NCBI GenBank assembly: GCA_051294375.1
Contig: CM119265.1
Span: 18,064,454 to 18,128,453 of the forward strand
DNA length: 64,000 nt
Direction: 5' to 3'
DNA from: Paraspadella gotoi
Taxonomy: Eukaryota; Chaetognatha
The position numbers were made by a program, and so were the translations under genes. A model generated the notes under the pieces. That model did no database searches, had not been told where the DNA came from, and was given only the letters and a program-made list of their open reading frames with translations. Below, one piece after another: positions 23,383-36,786 of this stretch (positions are counted from its first letter, which is position 1; every line of letters starts with the position of its first letter).

Positions 23383-24869
23383 GCCGAGCGTATTGACAAA
23401 CTCGTACTGACAAACGTTTTGACGTCGATGGGAATCGAGGAATCTTCTTTTTATCGCAGATATTTTGATATCGGCGTTATAAATATCAAGTCTCGAGAAC
23501 GAGGCAGGATAATGAATTGAACGATGAAACCGCTACAGTTTCCTTTTTCATTAAAATTATTAAAAAGTAAAATCAGGACTTGACAAGGCTTAAATTTCCT
23601 CGAATACAGAATAACAAGAAAACATTAGAGATGTTCGGGATGATTCATCGACGAGCTGTCCACACCCATCTCTATTCAGTCCATTTGGTTTGTTCTTTGT
23701 CATTTCTGACGCCTTTTGCCGACAGGCGTTTGTATGAATGCATGAATCTTTTTTCTTTATTCTCTCGACACGCGTTGCTTCGAGGCAGAAGGCGAATTTT
23801 TCAATCGAAGTCTCGAATTAAGTCTTTTTCGATTTTTTTTTTTTCATTAAACGATTTGTTCGCTTTTTTTTCTTCTTCTCCGTCGATCGGTCGACGGACG
23901 TTTTCTTGTCGGTTGTTTCGTTTCAGTAACGAATGAGGACTTTCTCGACCTCGCTTCATCGTCGTCATCGTCGTCGTCATCATCAACATCACCATCACGA
24001 TGAACCCGGTCGTTTTTGCCGTCGTGCCTTCGCTTTGTTTATCACGCGTCTCCATTATATCTTGATTTGCGAAAATTAAGATATTTAACAAGAGATGTAC
24101 GTGAAGCTGTGAAGGTTTGGCCGAATCGAACCACCGACTTTTCGACGGCTCTTGGGCAATGACGGAGCTCGTCCATTGAATCGCCTAGAAAGGTGTCGGT
24201 GAAGGATGTCGGCCAGGGATGTCGGGGAAGGACGCCGGGCGTCGGGCGTCGACCGAGCACGCGCTCAAAATTCTCTGGCCGACGGTGAAATCAAACTGAT
24301 GCGTCGAATCCTTTATTTCGTTTATTATAATAAGGCCTTAGTATTAAAATAATTAAATTAATAATTAATATTAATATAATACAAATTTAAAAAAATATGA
24401 AACTTTCGAGAAGCAAACGTAGTATGTTCATCAAAAAATTGATTAAAACAATTTGAGATCCAATGACGTGCGACGTAAATAATCGAAGAAAAAGAAAAAA
24501 AAGCAGAAAATGAAAAAAAGTTATAATCATGAGCGAAAGAAAAGAAAATCCACGAACTAAATTTTCAATCGATGCTGCCAGTCACGATGTCTTTTCTTAC
24601 TTTCACGACTCACGGTCAAAAAGTGATTTTTGTCTCCGCTTTTGGCCGACAACTAAAGCGACGTGATCGCTGTTAGAGAAAATGCATCACGCAGAAACTT
24701 TTTTATTATTTTTTTTAACGTAAAAATCTTAAAAATTTTTTTTAAAAGATCAAATATAAAGTTGTATTTTAATGATGAAATGTTTTGCTTTCGTTTCAGG
24801 GACTTTTAAAAAATTTATGTATAAGTTATAAAAAGTTTTTTCGAAGCCTGTGACCAAACGATGATAGGG

Positions 24870-24872
<3 letters not shown>
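23380..24872. other. Intergenic, nothing recognised
   Basis: AT-rich with a GTCGTC/CATCGTC-rich patch at 23930-24000 and a GTCGG-rich patch at 24190-24260. No exon supported. Confidence 0.5.

Positions 24873-24926
<54 letters not shown>
24873..24926. repeat. (GA)n microsatellite
   Basis: About 54 bp of GA. Confidence 0.95.
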
Positions 24927-24930
<4 letters not shown>

Positions 24931-25039
24931 TCTTCAACGAGGTTATGCCTATGGGCGATAATCGCCCTGGGCATATGGCGCATCACGATTGGGACTAAAA
25001 AAATAATGAGTGATGATAGAAGAAAAGACCCAACGCAAT

Positions 25040-25125
25040 GGATTCGGATGCATCGGGAGTGAAGGAGTGAGAATGGGGCGGATGAAGTGAAGGAGTGAAG
25101 GAGTGAAGGAGTTAGAATGGAGCGG
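25040..25125. repeat. Short GAAGGAGT-type tandem
   Basis: GGAGTGAAGGAGTGA units repeat imperfectly, with a longer GAATGG(G/A)GCGGATGAA unit present twice. Confidence 0.75.
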
Positions 25126-26417
25126 ATGAAACCAAGCCGCTAATTTCGCCAGGCGAGGTGTTGACATCAGGATCCGATCTCTCGGAATACAATCCGACTC
25201 TCGATTCTAACGAACTCGCCGATTCCTATTGAATACATTGAAAGACTCATTAAATAAAAAGTTTATGGCTTTTCTGGAGGGGGAAAATTTCGGCACTCCA
25301 TGACCTTTCATTTTGAAAAACAAAATCTCTGCGGTCCTCGTTCTTGAGAACCTCGTAACGAGAGATATCATTTTATGCGAAAGTCGTTGTACATTCGTTT
25401 CGTGAAATTTCGCCCAAAATTTGTCATCGTTAATTGATGTTCGCATTAATTGCAATGACCATCGACCGGCGACCCGATACTTTCGACGAGATATTTCAAG
25501 AATGAGAGAAACAAAGAGTCACGTGGTTGGCAGAATTCGGAACATCCAGGTGCGGCTGAAGTCGAACCGAGGGATTCGACCCAGGATAAATGGCCCAAGG
25601 TCAAGAAGGGTAACGGTAATCGGACGCGGGTCAGGCAGGCTAACGGGTGATCGTATGATCAGGTGATCGGATGATCAGGTGCGGCAAGGGGGTTTTCAAA
25701 CGGACATCACGACTCATCATCGCTCGTTCATCCAACTCGGTTGAGTCAAAACGAGGCGAGTTGCCCAATTAAGGTTTCGACGCATCGGGAGTAACTCGGA
25801 CGTTTGATATCGAAAAGTAAAAAATATTTTTTAAAATAAATACCGGGCCGGTCCGGGCTCTGTGCAAAAAAGAGAAGAGGAGGGGGGGGAGGTTGGTAAT
25901 GCGGCCACGTGCTTGGGGGGGGAATACGAGATCGAACGATCGAGCGATTTTTTTCCCTTTATTTTTATTTTATTGGTGAAAGGGTGAATCACTGAAGAAT
26001 AAAGATGTTTATTCCCGAAGCTTTGAATGCGTGATTGGCTAGGAAGTCACGAGCCTGTGAAATTGAAGATTCACCAATTCGTCGATAACGGAAACGAAAA
26101 TACGGAGATTGCAAACTTGTGAGATAAGGAATCGGTAACGATGTAAGTATTGCATGCGACTGTAACGTGATAGAAGTTACGAGCAAGTTGGGATTTCGAA
26201 CTGAAAATTATCAAATTGTATGTTATAAATGAGAATCACAACACCGTAAATAGATAAATTTAGTTGATAATTAGTAAACTAAAGATATGGTAGCTAAATT
26301 TTGTTTAAAGTATATCTGTGAATGTTCAGTATGAAATTTGTTTGAGTGTTCTTTCGCAAAGAGAGACTCGATCCTTTGATTCTTTTTTTGAAATATTCGC
26401 AACAATATTTTTATCTT

Positions 26418-26446
26418 AACTTAAGATCAGATAATAAGAAAATCCA

Positions 26447-26521
<75 letters not shown>

Positions 26522-26591
26522 AACTTAAGATCAGATATTAAAGAAACCATCCTCTCTCTCTCTCTCTCCTCTCTCTCTTCTCTCTCTCTGA
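26418..26591. repeat. Duplicated unit plus (CT)n tracts
   Basis: AACTTAAGATCAGATAATAA followed by (CT)n (from 26416) recurs as AACTTAAGATCAGATATTAA followed by (CT)n (from 26521), so a leader and its microsatellite were duplicated together. Confidence 0.85.
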
Positions 26592-26798
26592 CGCCGATAA
26601 TTTCCCCTTGGCGAGAATTCCCAACTTACTATGATCGGAGAAATTCTAATCTCCACTACAGACATTTCGTACGTACAAGAGCATTTTACGTGTTTTAAAA
26701 ATTGACTTTGAGAGTAAAGTAAATTACTTGATTGCAGAGGTTAGATTATGAACATATTTTTTGACTAAATTTCTTTGACCTACTGATTATAAAAGAAA

Positions 26799-26800
26799 GA

Positions 26801-26833
<33 letters not shown>
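26799..26833. repeat. Short (GA)n tract
   Basis: GA run interrupted by an AAG step. Confidence 0.9.
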
Positions 26834-27524
26834 GCGTGGTGAATTATGCGTCAAAGGGCGGAGATGACGTTAAAGATCGACGTTGATGTCGACGTATCAC
26901 TTCAGCCGAGTCACCGTCGGTCGTCGAGGGAGTTCACCGGGCTAAAAGATCAGACAAAGAAGAACTTTCACATGAGGTTGTATGGCGTCAATCATAATGC
27001 TTATCACAATGACCATCATAATGCTGGATAAAAAGTCTCCAGTCCAGCTCTCGTCTTCGTTTAAAATTTTAAGATATCTTAAATTTTTGTGACTTGCATG
27101 AATCACCGCGAATCACCTTCTTTTCACTAAAATCACCGCGATTCACATCTATTTTCTACGAATCACCCCGATCGACCGAATTTTGAAACCTCCGAGAGCT
27201 CGTGAGAATTGGGTCAGAGAGAATCGTCAAATCACGAACGAAGACCGACAATTGCATAACAGTCGTCGTTGTTGTTGTAGTCAAAAAAGTGTTGCTCGCC
27301 GCTGTTTATTTTTGAAAACTGTGAAAACTATTTCCTTTGCTTTTCAAATTATATTTAATACAATAAAAAAAATAGAGTTTTTAACTTGCGCTCAAACCTC
27401 ATTAATAGATGTATCCAAAGTTGCAAACGTTGATGATGTTTTGGCAGAAATATTATGTCTGAGACTGAGTCAAATTTTCAGTTTTAAAAATTGATACCCA
27501 ACCTCCAGCCACCCTCCCTGTAAC

Positions 27525-27761
27525 TCACTTCTTCCCGGCGAGTGGCTCTGCGACCTGACGAACCTCTGCGCTCGCGGACTCACGGGGCTTCGCGGGCTGC
27601 GGGGTCGCGTTTGGGGCGGCGCCCTGCCACGCATCCCGCGTTCGCCGCTGCTGCTGAAGGTCGATGACAAGGCGCTCATCCTGGCTCGAGAAATGTAAGC
27701 GCTGACCGAAGATGTATGATGAAGAGACTGAGCTCAAGGTTGACGACGTCAAATGTAACAA
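27525..27761 (-). CDS. GC-rich island with a 78-codon ORF, origin unclear
   Basis: The minus-strand frame ends in TGA at 27525 and is markedly GC-richer than the AT-rich flanks (27060-27480 and 27770-28140). The middle reads as a hydrophobic RLVIDL motif followed by a Gln run and an Ala/Pro/Glu-rich low-complexity tail. RLVIDL occurs at the end of AMIN domains of bacterial amidases, but six residues are not evidence of homology. There are no clear splice sites. It could be a real exon, an alien insertion or chance. Confidence 0.2.
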   Translation of the reverse strand: MLHLTSSTLSSVSSSYIFGQRLHFSSQDERLVIDLQQQRRTRDAWQGAAPNATPQPAKPRESASAEVRQVAEPLAGKK

Positions 27762-28139
27762 TTATCTTCAGTTTTTAGTTGCGCAACTTCTTGAAACTTT
27801 TCTCGCAGCTTGACATTGGCGACAGACTTTCATTGACAAAACCGTGACATCAAGAATGACGATCATCCTTACTCGATTTAATTTAATCATTATATTAGTT
27901 TCGAACTTTGCGTTTCCATTGCAACCGCTGTGAAGGCCACTTTTAAATACTAAATGTGATAGAAGAAAATAAATTGGGTGGGGAATTTCGAAAATGTACA
28001 ATATTTATTTCGGCTTTTAAAGATAATTTAACAGATAATAAAAAAATCTACCAATAGCAATGAGTCCTATTTTTAAAAGTCATTATCATAAAAATTTGCT
28101 ACAAAATTACTCTAGTTTTCATTTTGCAAAATTTGTATT

Positions 28140-28506
28140 TAATCACAAAAATATAGAAAAAAAAAGGAAGAAATCTGATTGCGAGAAGCTCGCCCAGCGA
28201 GAAAAAAAATTAAAAAAGTGAAATTGGTGAAAGAAGTGAATTTGGTGAAAGAAGACGGCGTGAAAAATCAGCGAATGATTAATGATGATGATGATCGAAG
28301 CCAGTGAGAAGACGATCTTCACGCCGGGATTTAAATGGAGTGAAGAAACGTGATTTCTCAAAAGACGAAAACCCGTGAAAGACGCTGGCAACTTGACGGA
28401 TTTTGACGACTCATTTAATGCCGATAAGACGACGACGAAAACGACGACGAATATGAAGACGAGGGCAGAGAAAAGTCGGAGAAGATGAACGCACGTGTTA
28501 CGGCAA
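28140..28506. other. Intergenic, nothing recognised
   Basis: AT-rich with a GACGACGACGAAAACGACGACG patch near 28425-28450. A 176-codon minus-strand frame over 28143-28673 is low-complexity and partly built from the adjacent GA tracts. Confidence 0.45.
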
Positions 28507-28626
28507 AGAGAGAGAGAGAGAGAGAGGCACGAGGAGAAGAGCATAGAGACGCGAGAACCCGAGACGAGAGTACAGCGACGACGAGAGTATGATTGCATTA
28601 TAAGAGAGAGAGAGAGAGAGAGAGAG
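28507..28626. repeat. Two short (GA)n tracts
   Basis: GA runs at about 28507-28526 and 28603-28626. Confidence 0.9.
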
Positions 28627-28781
28627 GCAAAATGGTGCGGCGAGGTGGAGGGGAATATGTTGATTTCTCCCACTCACTTCCAAATCACTCTCTTTCTTTT
28701 TAAGTCAATTTTTTTATGTATTACAGATTCTCCAAAAAACGCCGACTCTCAATTTCTAATAAAGGGTACATTACACAATCT

Positions 28782-28796
28782 TCTCTCTCATTCTCT

Positions 28797-28832
<36 letters not shown>

Positions 28833-28916
28833 CTCTTCTCTCTTCCTCTCTCTCTCTCTCCTCCTCTCTCTCTCTCTCTCTCTCTCTCCATCTCTCTCTC
28901 CTCTCTCTCTCTCTCC
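28782..28916. repeat. Interrupted (CT)n microsatellite
   Basis: CT run with CC/TT interruptions at irregular spacing. Confidence 0.94.
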
Positions 28917-28989
28917 AGAAACGGAAAAGGCGTAAACATCGGACGAGAAGGGAAGTCTAAACAAGAGAGAAGAACCCAAAGAGATTTTC

Positions 28990-30864
<1,875 letters not shown>

Positions 30865-31023
30865 CACTCGTGGATATCTCGTTCTCCCTCTTATCCACGA
30901 GTACATGTCGTCCTCCTCCACCTTGTTCTCGCCATCTTTCTTTTTTTTTCTCTTCTTTTCCCTTTTCAATTTTGTTGGCTTCCAAAACTCGGAAGCTCGC
31001 CGTAAAAAAAAGTGATCTCTCGC

Positions 31024-32114
31024 TCACTCACTGTTTCTCTTCCGCCCCCGCCCCCCTCGAGCCTGCACTCTCTCTCCCTCGAACTCACCATTCTCCACTT
31101 CCCCTTCGTCCTCTTCTTCCTCTTCCCGCTCCTCCACCTCCCCGGCGTCCAACACCTCGTCGACGACGCCGGCTCCAGTGTCGACGGAGTGGCTGAAGGA
31201 TTGATTGAAGGAGTGATTGCAGAGTTGGTACGAGAATTCCTCCTTCACCGTCGAGTATTCCGAGAGCGGCGAGGTTTCCGCCACCGCCAGAGTCGCCAGC
31301 GGTGGCGCTCCCGCAGCAACAGCGCCGGCGGCGTGACGTTGCGGCGTGAAGGAGGCTGGAGTGGCCAGAGCGGATGCGAGACCCATCGTCGTTTCGAGGA
31401 GATCTCGAGGAGGAGCGGACGCGTTCGCTGCGAGGCAGAAGGTTTTGATCATTATTTGTTTACAATTGTACAATATTATTATTTCCATCCATTGCGACCA
31501 CATCAATCGCAGGTTCGTCTTTCTAAGGAGAAAAATTATCTTGTTTTCTTTATGAATATACATGTACTATTGTACCTGTTGTAAAGCCTTCTTGACGAAG
31601 CTGCATGGCTTCCAATCGCGAAGATTTTCCAACAGCGACGGCCTCGGCTGCGCCGCTTTTCCTCTCCCGACGCTGCAGCGCAGTAGCGGCGCAACGCGGC
31701 GCCTCGATCTCTCCGTCGACTTCCCGAAGTTCGAACGCTTCCTGGTAAAAGACGTCGTCTTCGTCGTCGTCGTTTTCGTCGTTTTCCAAGCAGTTGGCGT
31801 CTCCCGCGACTCCTTCGGCGGCGCTAGAACCGTCATTGAGTAACCGCCGACGTTCACGGCTCCCGTCGGTCGTCGCTGCGGCGTCGGCGGCGTCCGCCGC
31901 CTCCTGCCGCCGCGGAGAGGGGACGAATAAGGACGACGACGGCAGAGAAAATCGGGCGGGGGCCCCGGTGGTTGAAAGGTTTGAGGACGGAGGGAAGTGA
32001 CGCAGCCGGGGATGGTTATGGTGAGGGTGGTGATTTGGATGGTGCGGGTGGTGCTCGAGAGGATGGTGGAGCAGGGTCTCCGAGCTGCACGACTCCAGGG
32101 TTTGCGAGGGATCG
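31024..32114 (-). CDS. His-rich/acidic hypothetical protein, two 3' exons
   Basis: Two minus-strand exons, 32114-31576 and 31427-31024, are joined by a 148-bp intron with GTACAA donor and CTCGCAG acceptor. The phase is preserved across the junction and about 313 residues are readable, ending in TGA. The upstream exon begins after a good acceptor (TTGGCCGTCAG), so the 5' end is missing; I found no further exon. The product starts with a His/Pro-rich run (EHHPHHPNHHPHHNHPR). It then has Ala-rich and acidic (ENDENDDDEDD) segments, an Ala/Pro/Thr-rich region, a Glu-rich stretch (EVEEREEEEEDEGEVE) and a basic end (GRGRKRNSE). No folded domain is visible. This composition is typical of disordered tails of nuclear regulators, but that is inference. 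A GTGAGT inside the last exon could be an alternative donor. Confidence 0.5.
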
Positions 32115-33235
32115 CTGACGGCCAAGGAAATTTGGTGACGAAAAAGAGCGATTTTAAAAGTTTAATTTAATTTCGTAAAGGATAGACAGAATAGAAAGCA
32201 AATGAACACCCCACCGGTCCCCTACCGCAAAACAGAAAAATCAAAATAAAGGGAAAAAATCGGTCATTTGGTCTCCACCTGCTACGAGTAAATGTTTCGT
32301 TGCAAACCAAAGATTGCGTGTGTTTCTTTGAGAATTCAACCGTCGGTGTTTTGTGACTGCAAGGAAAAGTTTTATTTAACTCTTAAACAGATAAGGATCA
32401 GGAAATAATTTTCTCCAAACTTAAGGAATACCTTGGCAGGGATTCGGTAATGTTCATGTTAAAGCAGGGATGCCATATTTTAGTCTTTATCTTTATTTAC
32501 GTAATAATATGATGAGCGTTGAAACTTGAAGCACGAAAGGTGAAAGCTCGATGTTAGTTTTTCGAACAAGTTGGTCGATAGCGAAAAAGGTAAGTTAGTG
32601 GCGAAATGAGGATTTAACGACGAAGACTTGGAAAGTCAGTCTTCTGATGACGAAGACGACGCGGTGGCTGAAAAGATTGGAATAAGATGGAATTCAGTCG
32701 AAGGGAACGAGATTATCTTAGAATTAACCATCGATTTCTTCCTCCACTTTGTTCGATCGAGGAGAGAAGAGGAAAGAAAATGAAAACAATTTGTTTGTTC
32801 CTTTCTCTTTTGGAAGAAGCCTCGTTTTGATCGCGGGAAGTTACGAACGTCCGAGACGCTATCGTCGATTTTCGTCTAGAACGTTTTGGTCGTCCGCTAA
32901 TGTCGGCGGAATTTTCGAATTTGAATTTGCGCGCGCGATTCGCTTTCCAACGTTCGTTTGGGTCGCGAGGAATTGAGCGTCGCGTTCTTCTTCTTTTTTT
33001 TTTTCAAATGAGACTCGCAAAAAAAGGGATGGCGGGTAGACGATGAAGGGAAGTTGGCGAACAAGGCGGGCAGCGCCGGACCCAGAACGGCGGGCCGATC
33101 TCCGGAAACAAAAGATTCCTAGAAAGGAAATCAGATAAATGAATTAGAAAATAAATCTAGATTAATTTTGACAATAAGCGTCTTCAAAATTGTCTCGGAA
33201 ACGGTAATTTTCCTGAGTAATTTCCTCATAAATAT
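32115..33235. other. Upstream flank of the His-rich gene, no exon found
   Basis: If the gene at 31024-32114 has upstream exons they should lie here or further right on the minus strand. I could not find any with acceptable splice sites. CG-rich patches occur near 32840-32970 and 33050-33100. Confidence 0.4.
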
Positions 33236-33329
33236 CGGAGTTCGAAAAACGAAAGTCTTTATTACTCTTACAACGATTTTTATTAAACATTCGGTAAAAC
33301 TAATAAAAACTTTCGTTTTTCGAACTCCG
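33236..33329. repeat. Foldback element, 28-bp arms
   Basis: CGGAGTTCGAAAAACGAAAG starts the left arm. Its complement CTTTCGTTTTTCGAACTCCG ends the right arm. The arms are about 28 bp with one mismatch and the spacer about 38 bp. It contains no coding sequence and resembles a small foldback or MITE-like insertion or a hairpin-forming RNA. Confidence 0.85.
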
Positions 33330-34670
33330 CTATTCAAATAAAACAACGAAAAGATATAAAATTACAAAATCAATATCATATTCTAAGTTGAGCATAAATT
33401 TTATGTTCACTTTATTATTTATTTATTTATTTTTCAAGCTCTAATGCACAAACGGGACACTTATTTGTCTTAAAGAGCGCCAAAATACTTTTAAAATATC
33501 CAAAAAGACCCATTATCCCGTTAAGTGACAAATCTTTTGTTCTCAAATTCCCGATTTTTGGCCACCGCCCAAGATTTGCAAATATCGAAAATACATAAAA
33601 TCAGCGATAGATCATGCTTGAGTTGGCGTTATAAGGCAAGGGAGAAGATGGAAAAAAGGGGAAAAAAAGGGAAAAAAGTTAGAAAAATGGCAAAAAAAAT
33701 AAGAAAGCGAAGCGCCTCTAGAGACGCCTGTCGTCGTAAAATACGCCTCGGACCGATTATAAAGACGTTGCGAGGACAGAAACGATCTCCTTTCTTCTTG
33801 GAACGGCGGGTAAGAGACCTTACTTATGGCGGCGTCTTCCTCTTTCTTCTTCAGGGAGAGTTAAAGGTTAAACTCCAATCCGTCTTTTTTTTTTCCAGGC
33901 CGCATTAGTGTTATTTTTGAAAAGAACAAGTGGCAAAGTGGATCAAAAGAACACGGGGAAGATTTTATACATCAATGTTACAAGAAAAAAGATTCATTTG
34001 GTATTATTGGTATAAGTGTTGCACTGATGAATAAGCTGCGGAGAATATAAGTTTAATATGAAGGTTTGGATTCAACAATGGGAAACTGCTTGAAGTAGGT
34101 TATTCAACAAACTGACGTACTATGAATGCGTCTTACTTTTCTCCTTGATAAATCAAAGTGACTTCTTTAAAAGGTTTGACGGAATGAAATGAGCTTATGG
34201 CCGTTGAAGCGTAGTACATTAATGTCAAACGTGAAAAAAAAAGGCAAAGAAGTGTGACGGAGAGATAAATTGGGGCGGGAGTGAAAGGAACTTTTCGATT
34301 CCATGATGCGAGAGCGAGGTGTCCTGGTACAAAAAGGCAGTTCACGACAGCGGATTCCTTCTTTGGTTGAGTACAGCTGTTCGCCCACTCTGACAAAATC
34401 AAAACGCAGAAAATAAATTTGAATTTGACGAAATCGATTTCGGAAACTTGATGCGAGAGCGAAATTGTGAAACAGAAAGTGAGTGTCAGAGAGAAACGGA
34501 GAGAAAGTATGAGTGGGGGGGGGGAACGGAAACTGTGACTTTACAGTTTGCATTGAAAGTACTACAATTGTTTGATGAAAGCCACATTAAACTTTTCCTT
34601 TTGTGCGCAGGAGAAACCGTTGAAATAAAAATATAGCCAATTTTGGTTCAGCAAGAGAGCAAAATTTTTC
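33330..34670. other. Intergenic, nothing recognised
   Basis: AT-rich. Plus 33525-33908 and minus 34167-34553 are open but show no family resemblance or splice support. Confidence 0.45.
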
Positions 34671-34675
34671 TCTTT

Positions 34676-34749
34676 ATTCTCTCTCTCTTCTCCTCTCTCT
34701 CTCTCTCTCTCTTCTCTCTCTCGTCTCCTTCTCTCTCTCTCTCTCTCAC

Positions 34750-34800
<51 letters not shown>

Positions 34801-34826
34801 TTCTCTCTATCTCTTTCTCTCTCTTA
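34676..34826. repeat. Interrupted (CT)n microsatellite
   Basis: CT run with TT, CC and ACC interruptions. Confidence 0.95.
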
Positions 34827-35404
34827 CACAATCACATCCTCTGGAATTCCACGAATCGAGAGTCTTGGGGAGAGGGTAGACCAGAGATGCAGGAGGAGTG
34901 GAGAATATCGACTGCGAGAAAAGGAACGTGATGCCACGAAAGAGAAAATGGAAAAGAAATCTGGGTTGACGTCGGGGGTTGGAGGGTGGTGGGGGGGTGG
35001 TGGGGGGAATCGGGGAGGTGGGGTGAGCGATGGTAAGAGAATTCGTGGGGGGGGAGGAGAAAAGAAACCGGAGAGCAAAAGTAAAGAATGAGGGGTCAAA
35101 TAAATTTTTTTAAAAAAATAAAGTTTTGAAATGGACTAATCTGAAATTAAGTTCTTTAACTGGAGGAGGCGGGGGTCCTTGACGAGAACGGCTGAGTTAG
35201 GTTGACCAAAGAATTGAAAGTGACTAGAAGAACGTTTTCTATGACAAAGAATTGTCGAGAAATGGTCGCCTGAATAATTTAAGGGGAGTTTTGAGGGGAA
35301 AATGTGAACCAGCGTTCACTGAACCAGGGAACACAGAGGATGAGGTTGGTCAGATGCAAGGGACAAAAAAGAAAGAGGCGGCCTTCATTTGACCCACGTT
35401 TTAA

Positions 35405-35475
35405 ACTTCATGCGAACCTGCGTGTGAACCTTCACTCGCACCTACGTGTGAACCTTCGCGTGCACCTCCTCACGG
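35405..35475. repeat. Degenerate minisatellite (CGTGTGAACCTTCGC-like)
   Basis: CGTGTGAACCTTC recurs with variants (ATGCGAACCTG, CTCGCACCTA, CGTGCACCTC) at about 12-18 bp spacing. Confidence 0.6.
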
Positions 35476-35948
35476 CCGAATCTCCGCTTTTAACTTCCGA
35501 TTCGCTCGTTTCTTTCTCTCGTTCGCGCGACTAAAAGCTTTCGAAATGACAACGGGCCGCAAGGCGGGTCTCAAAAGAGGAAATCGAAACTCTGTCTCAG
35601 TTTCTATCTTTCCTCTCTTCTGTCCCCTTTTTCGGTCCCCCATCTTTCTTGTTTCTTTTTTTTTTCGGCTGGAAAAGAAATTAGAGGAAGATCTTTTGCG
35701 CTTGAAGAAGTCGGGCGGCATTTTGGGCAATAAAAAAAAGAAAAAAAATTGCATTGATGCAGGGCATTCTGCTTCGTGCTTTTTTCGGATTTTGAGACAA
35801 TTGTTCAATGCGCTCGTGTTGCAAAAGAGTCAGGCCCACAATGCCACCTTGTTTTTCTTCTTTTTGTGGTCTTCGATAATTCCATTGCTATTAAATCCTC
35901 GCCATTCTCATTATTTGGAGATTATTGAGGGGATTACCAGTTCCAGGG

Positions 35949-35949
<1 letters not shown>

Positions 35950-35995
<46 letters not shown>

Positions 35996-36019
35996 CTCTC
36001 GCCTCTCTCTCTCTCTCAT
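35950..36019. repeat. (CT)n microsatellite
   Basis: CT run with a CCTCCTCTCGCC break. The surrounding 35480-36680 contains open frames but no supported gene. Confidence 0.94.
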
Positions 36020-36674
36020 CTCAACTGTTCTCTCTTTTGAGAAAATGCAAACAAATGGACACAAAAGATAAAATTCTATTTGCGCATTTGTTCTTCCTCG
36101 GCGAGTCAAACACTGAAACCTCATACGTTACTCGACATTACATTTTTCACTTTTCGACTCATTCACTCAATCTCCCATCTTGTTCATTCACTCCTCACGC
36201 GGTTTCTTTAATTCTCTTCCTTTACTCAAACCTTCAATTGCTCGCAATTCTCTTCGTGAGGGAGAATCTTCCCCCGCCCTCCCCGCCCTCCCCTTCCTTC
36301 TCTCCCTTACTCCCCAACGACCACCATCGAATCGGCTCCCGGCATTTCTCGCTTCCGCCACTGACCGGAATCCGGCATCAACCAGTCTCCCGGCGCCTGA
36401 AACCAACAATGACTTTCGGTTGCTTCCCTCTCACTGGTTTCAAGGTGCAAAGTAATGGGAAAAGAATCGAAGACGAGGCCGTAAAGTGGAGAGAGAGGAA
36501 CTCTCTTTTATATATTTTGTTTTCTCGTTCAATTCTTAGTTTCTCGTCATTTCTTTCCTTTTTATTTTTTTTCTTTCTATTTTTTCTATTTTCTATTTTC
36601 TATTCTTCCTTTCTTTCCTTGCCTATTTTATTGTTTCACTCGAATTTCGCTCGATCGTTTTCGCTGTTGACAAA

Positions 36675-36786
36675 CGTATGAGTACAAAAATAAATCAGTC
36701 ATTTTTATGATTTTAATTTTCATAAAAATGACTGGTTTATGATTATTAAAATCATAAAAATGACCGATTTACTTTTGTACTCATTT
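36675..36786. repeat. Foldback element with three related segments
   Basis: ATGAGTACAAAAATAAATCA on the left and its near-complement ending TTTTGTACTCAT on the right form arms of about 38 bp. A third copy of the core (CATAAAAATGACTGGTTTA) sits between them, so the core occurs once in one orientation and twice in the other. There is no coding content. It resembles a small non-autonomous foldback element. Confidence 0.85.

Noticed and set aside
27525-27761. Bacterial cell-wall amidase (AMIN domain) fragment
   Set aside because: Only a six-residue motif matches, so I keep the island as unexplained and do not assign it.
31012-31584. Plus-strand ORF of 190 codons opposite the His-rich gene
   Set aside because: It crosses the region where the minus-strand model has a clean intron. 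The minus-strand exons have better splice sites and preserved phase.
36037-36681. Plus-strand ORF of 214 codons
   Set aside because: Low-complexity Ser/Leu/Phe-rich ends, no acceptor/donor structure and no domain. It could hide an exon but I cannot support it.
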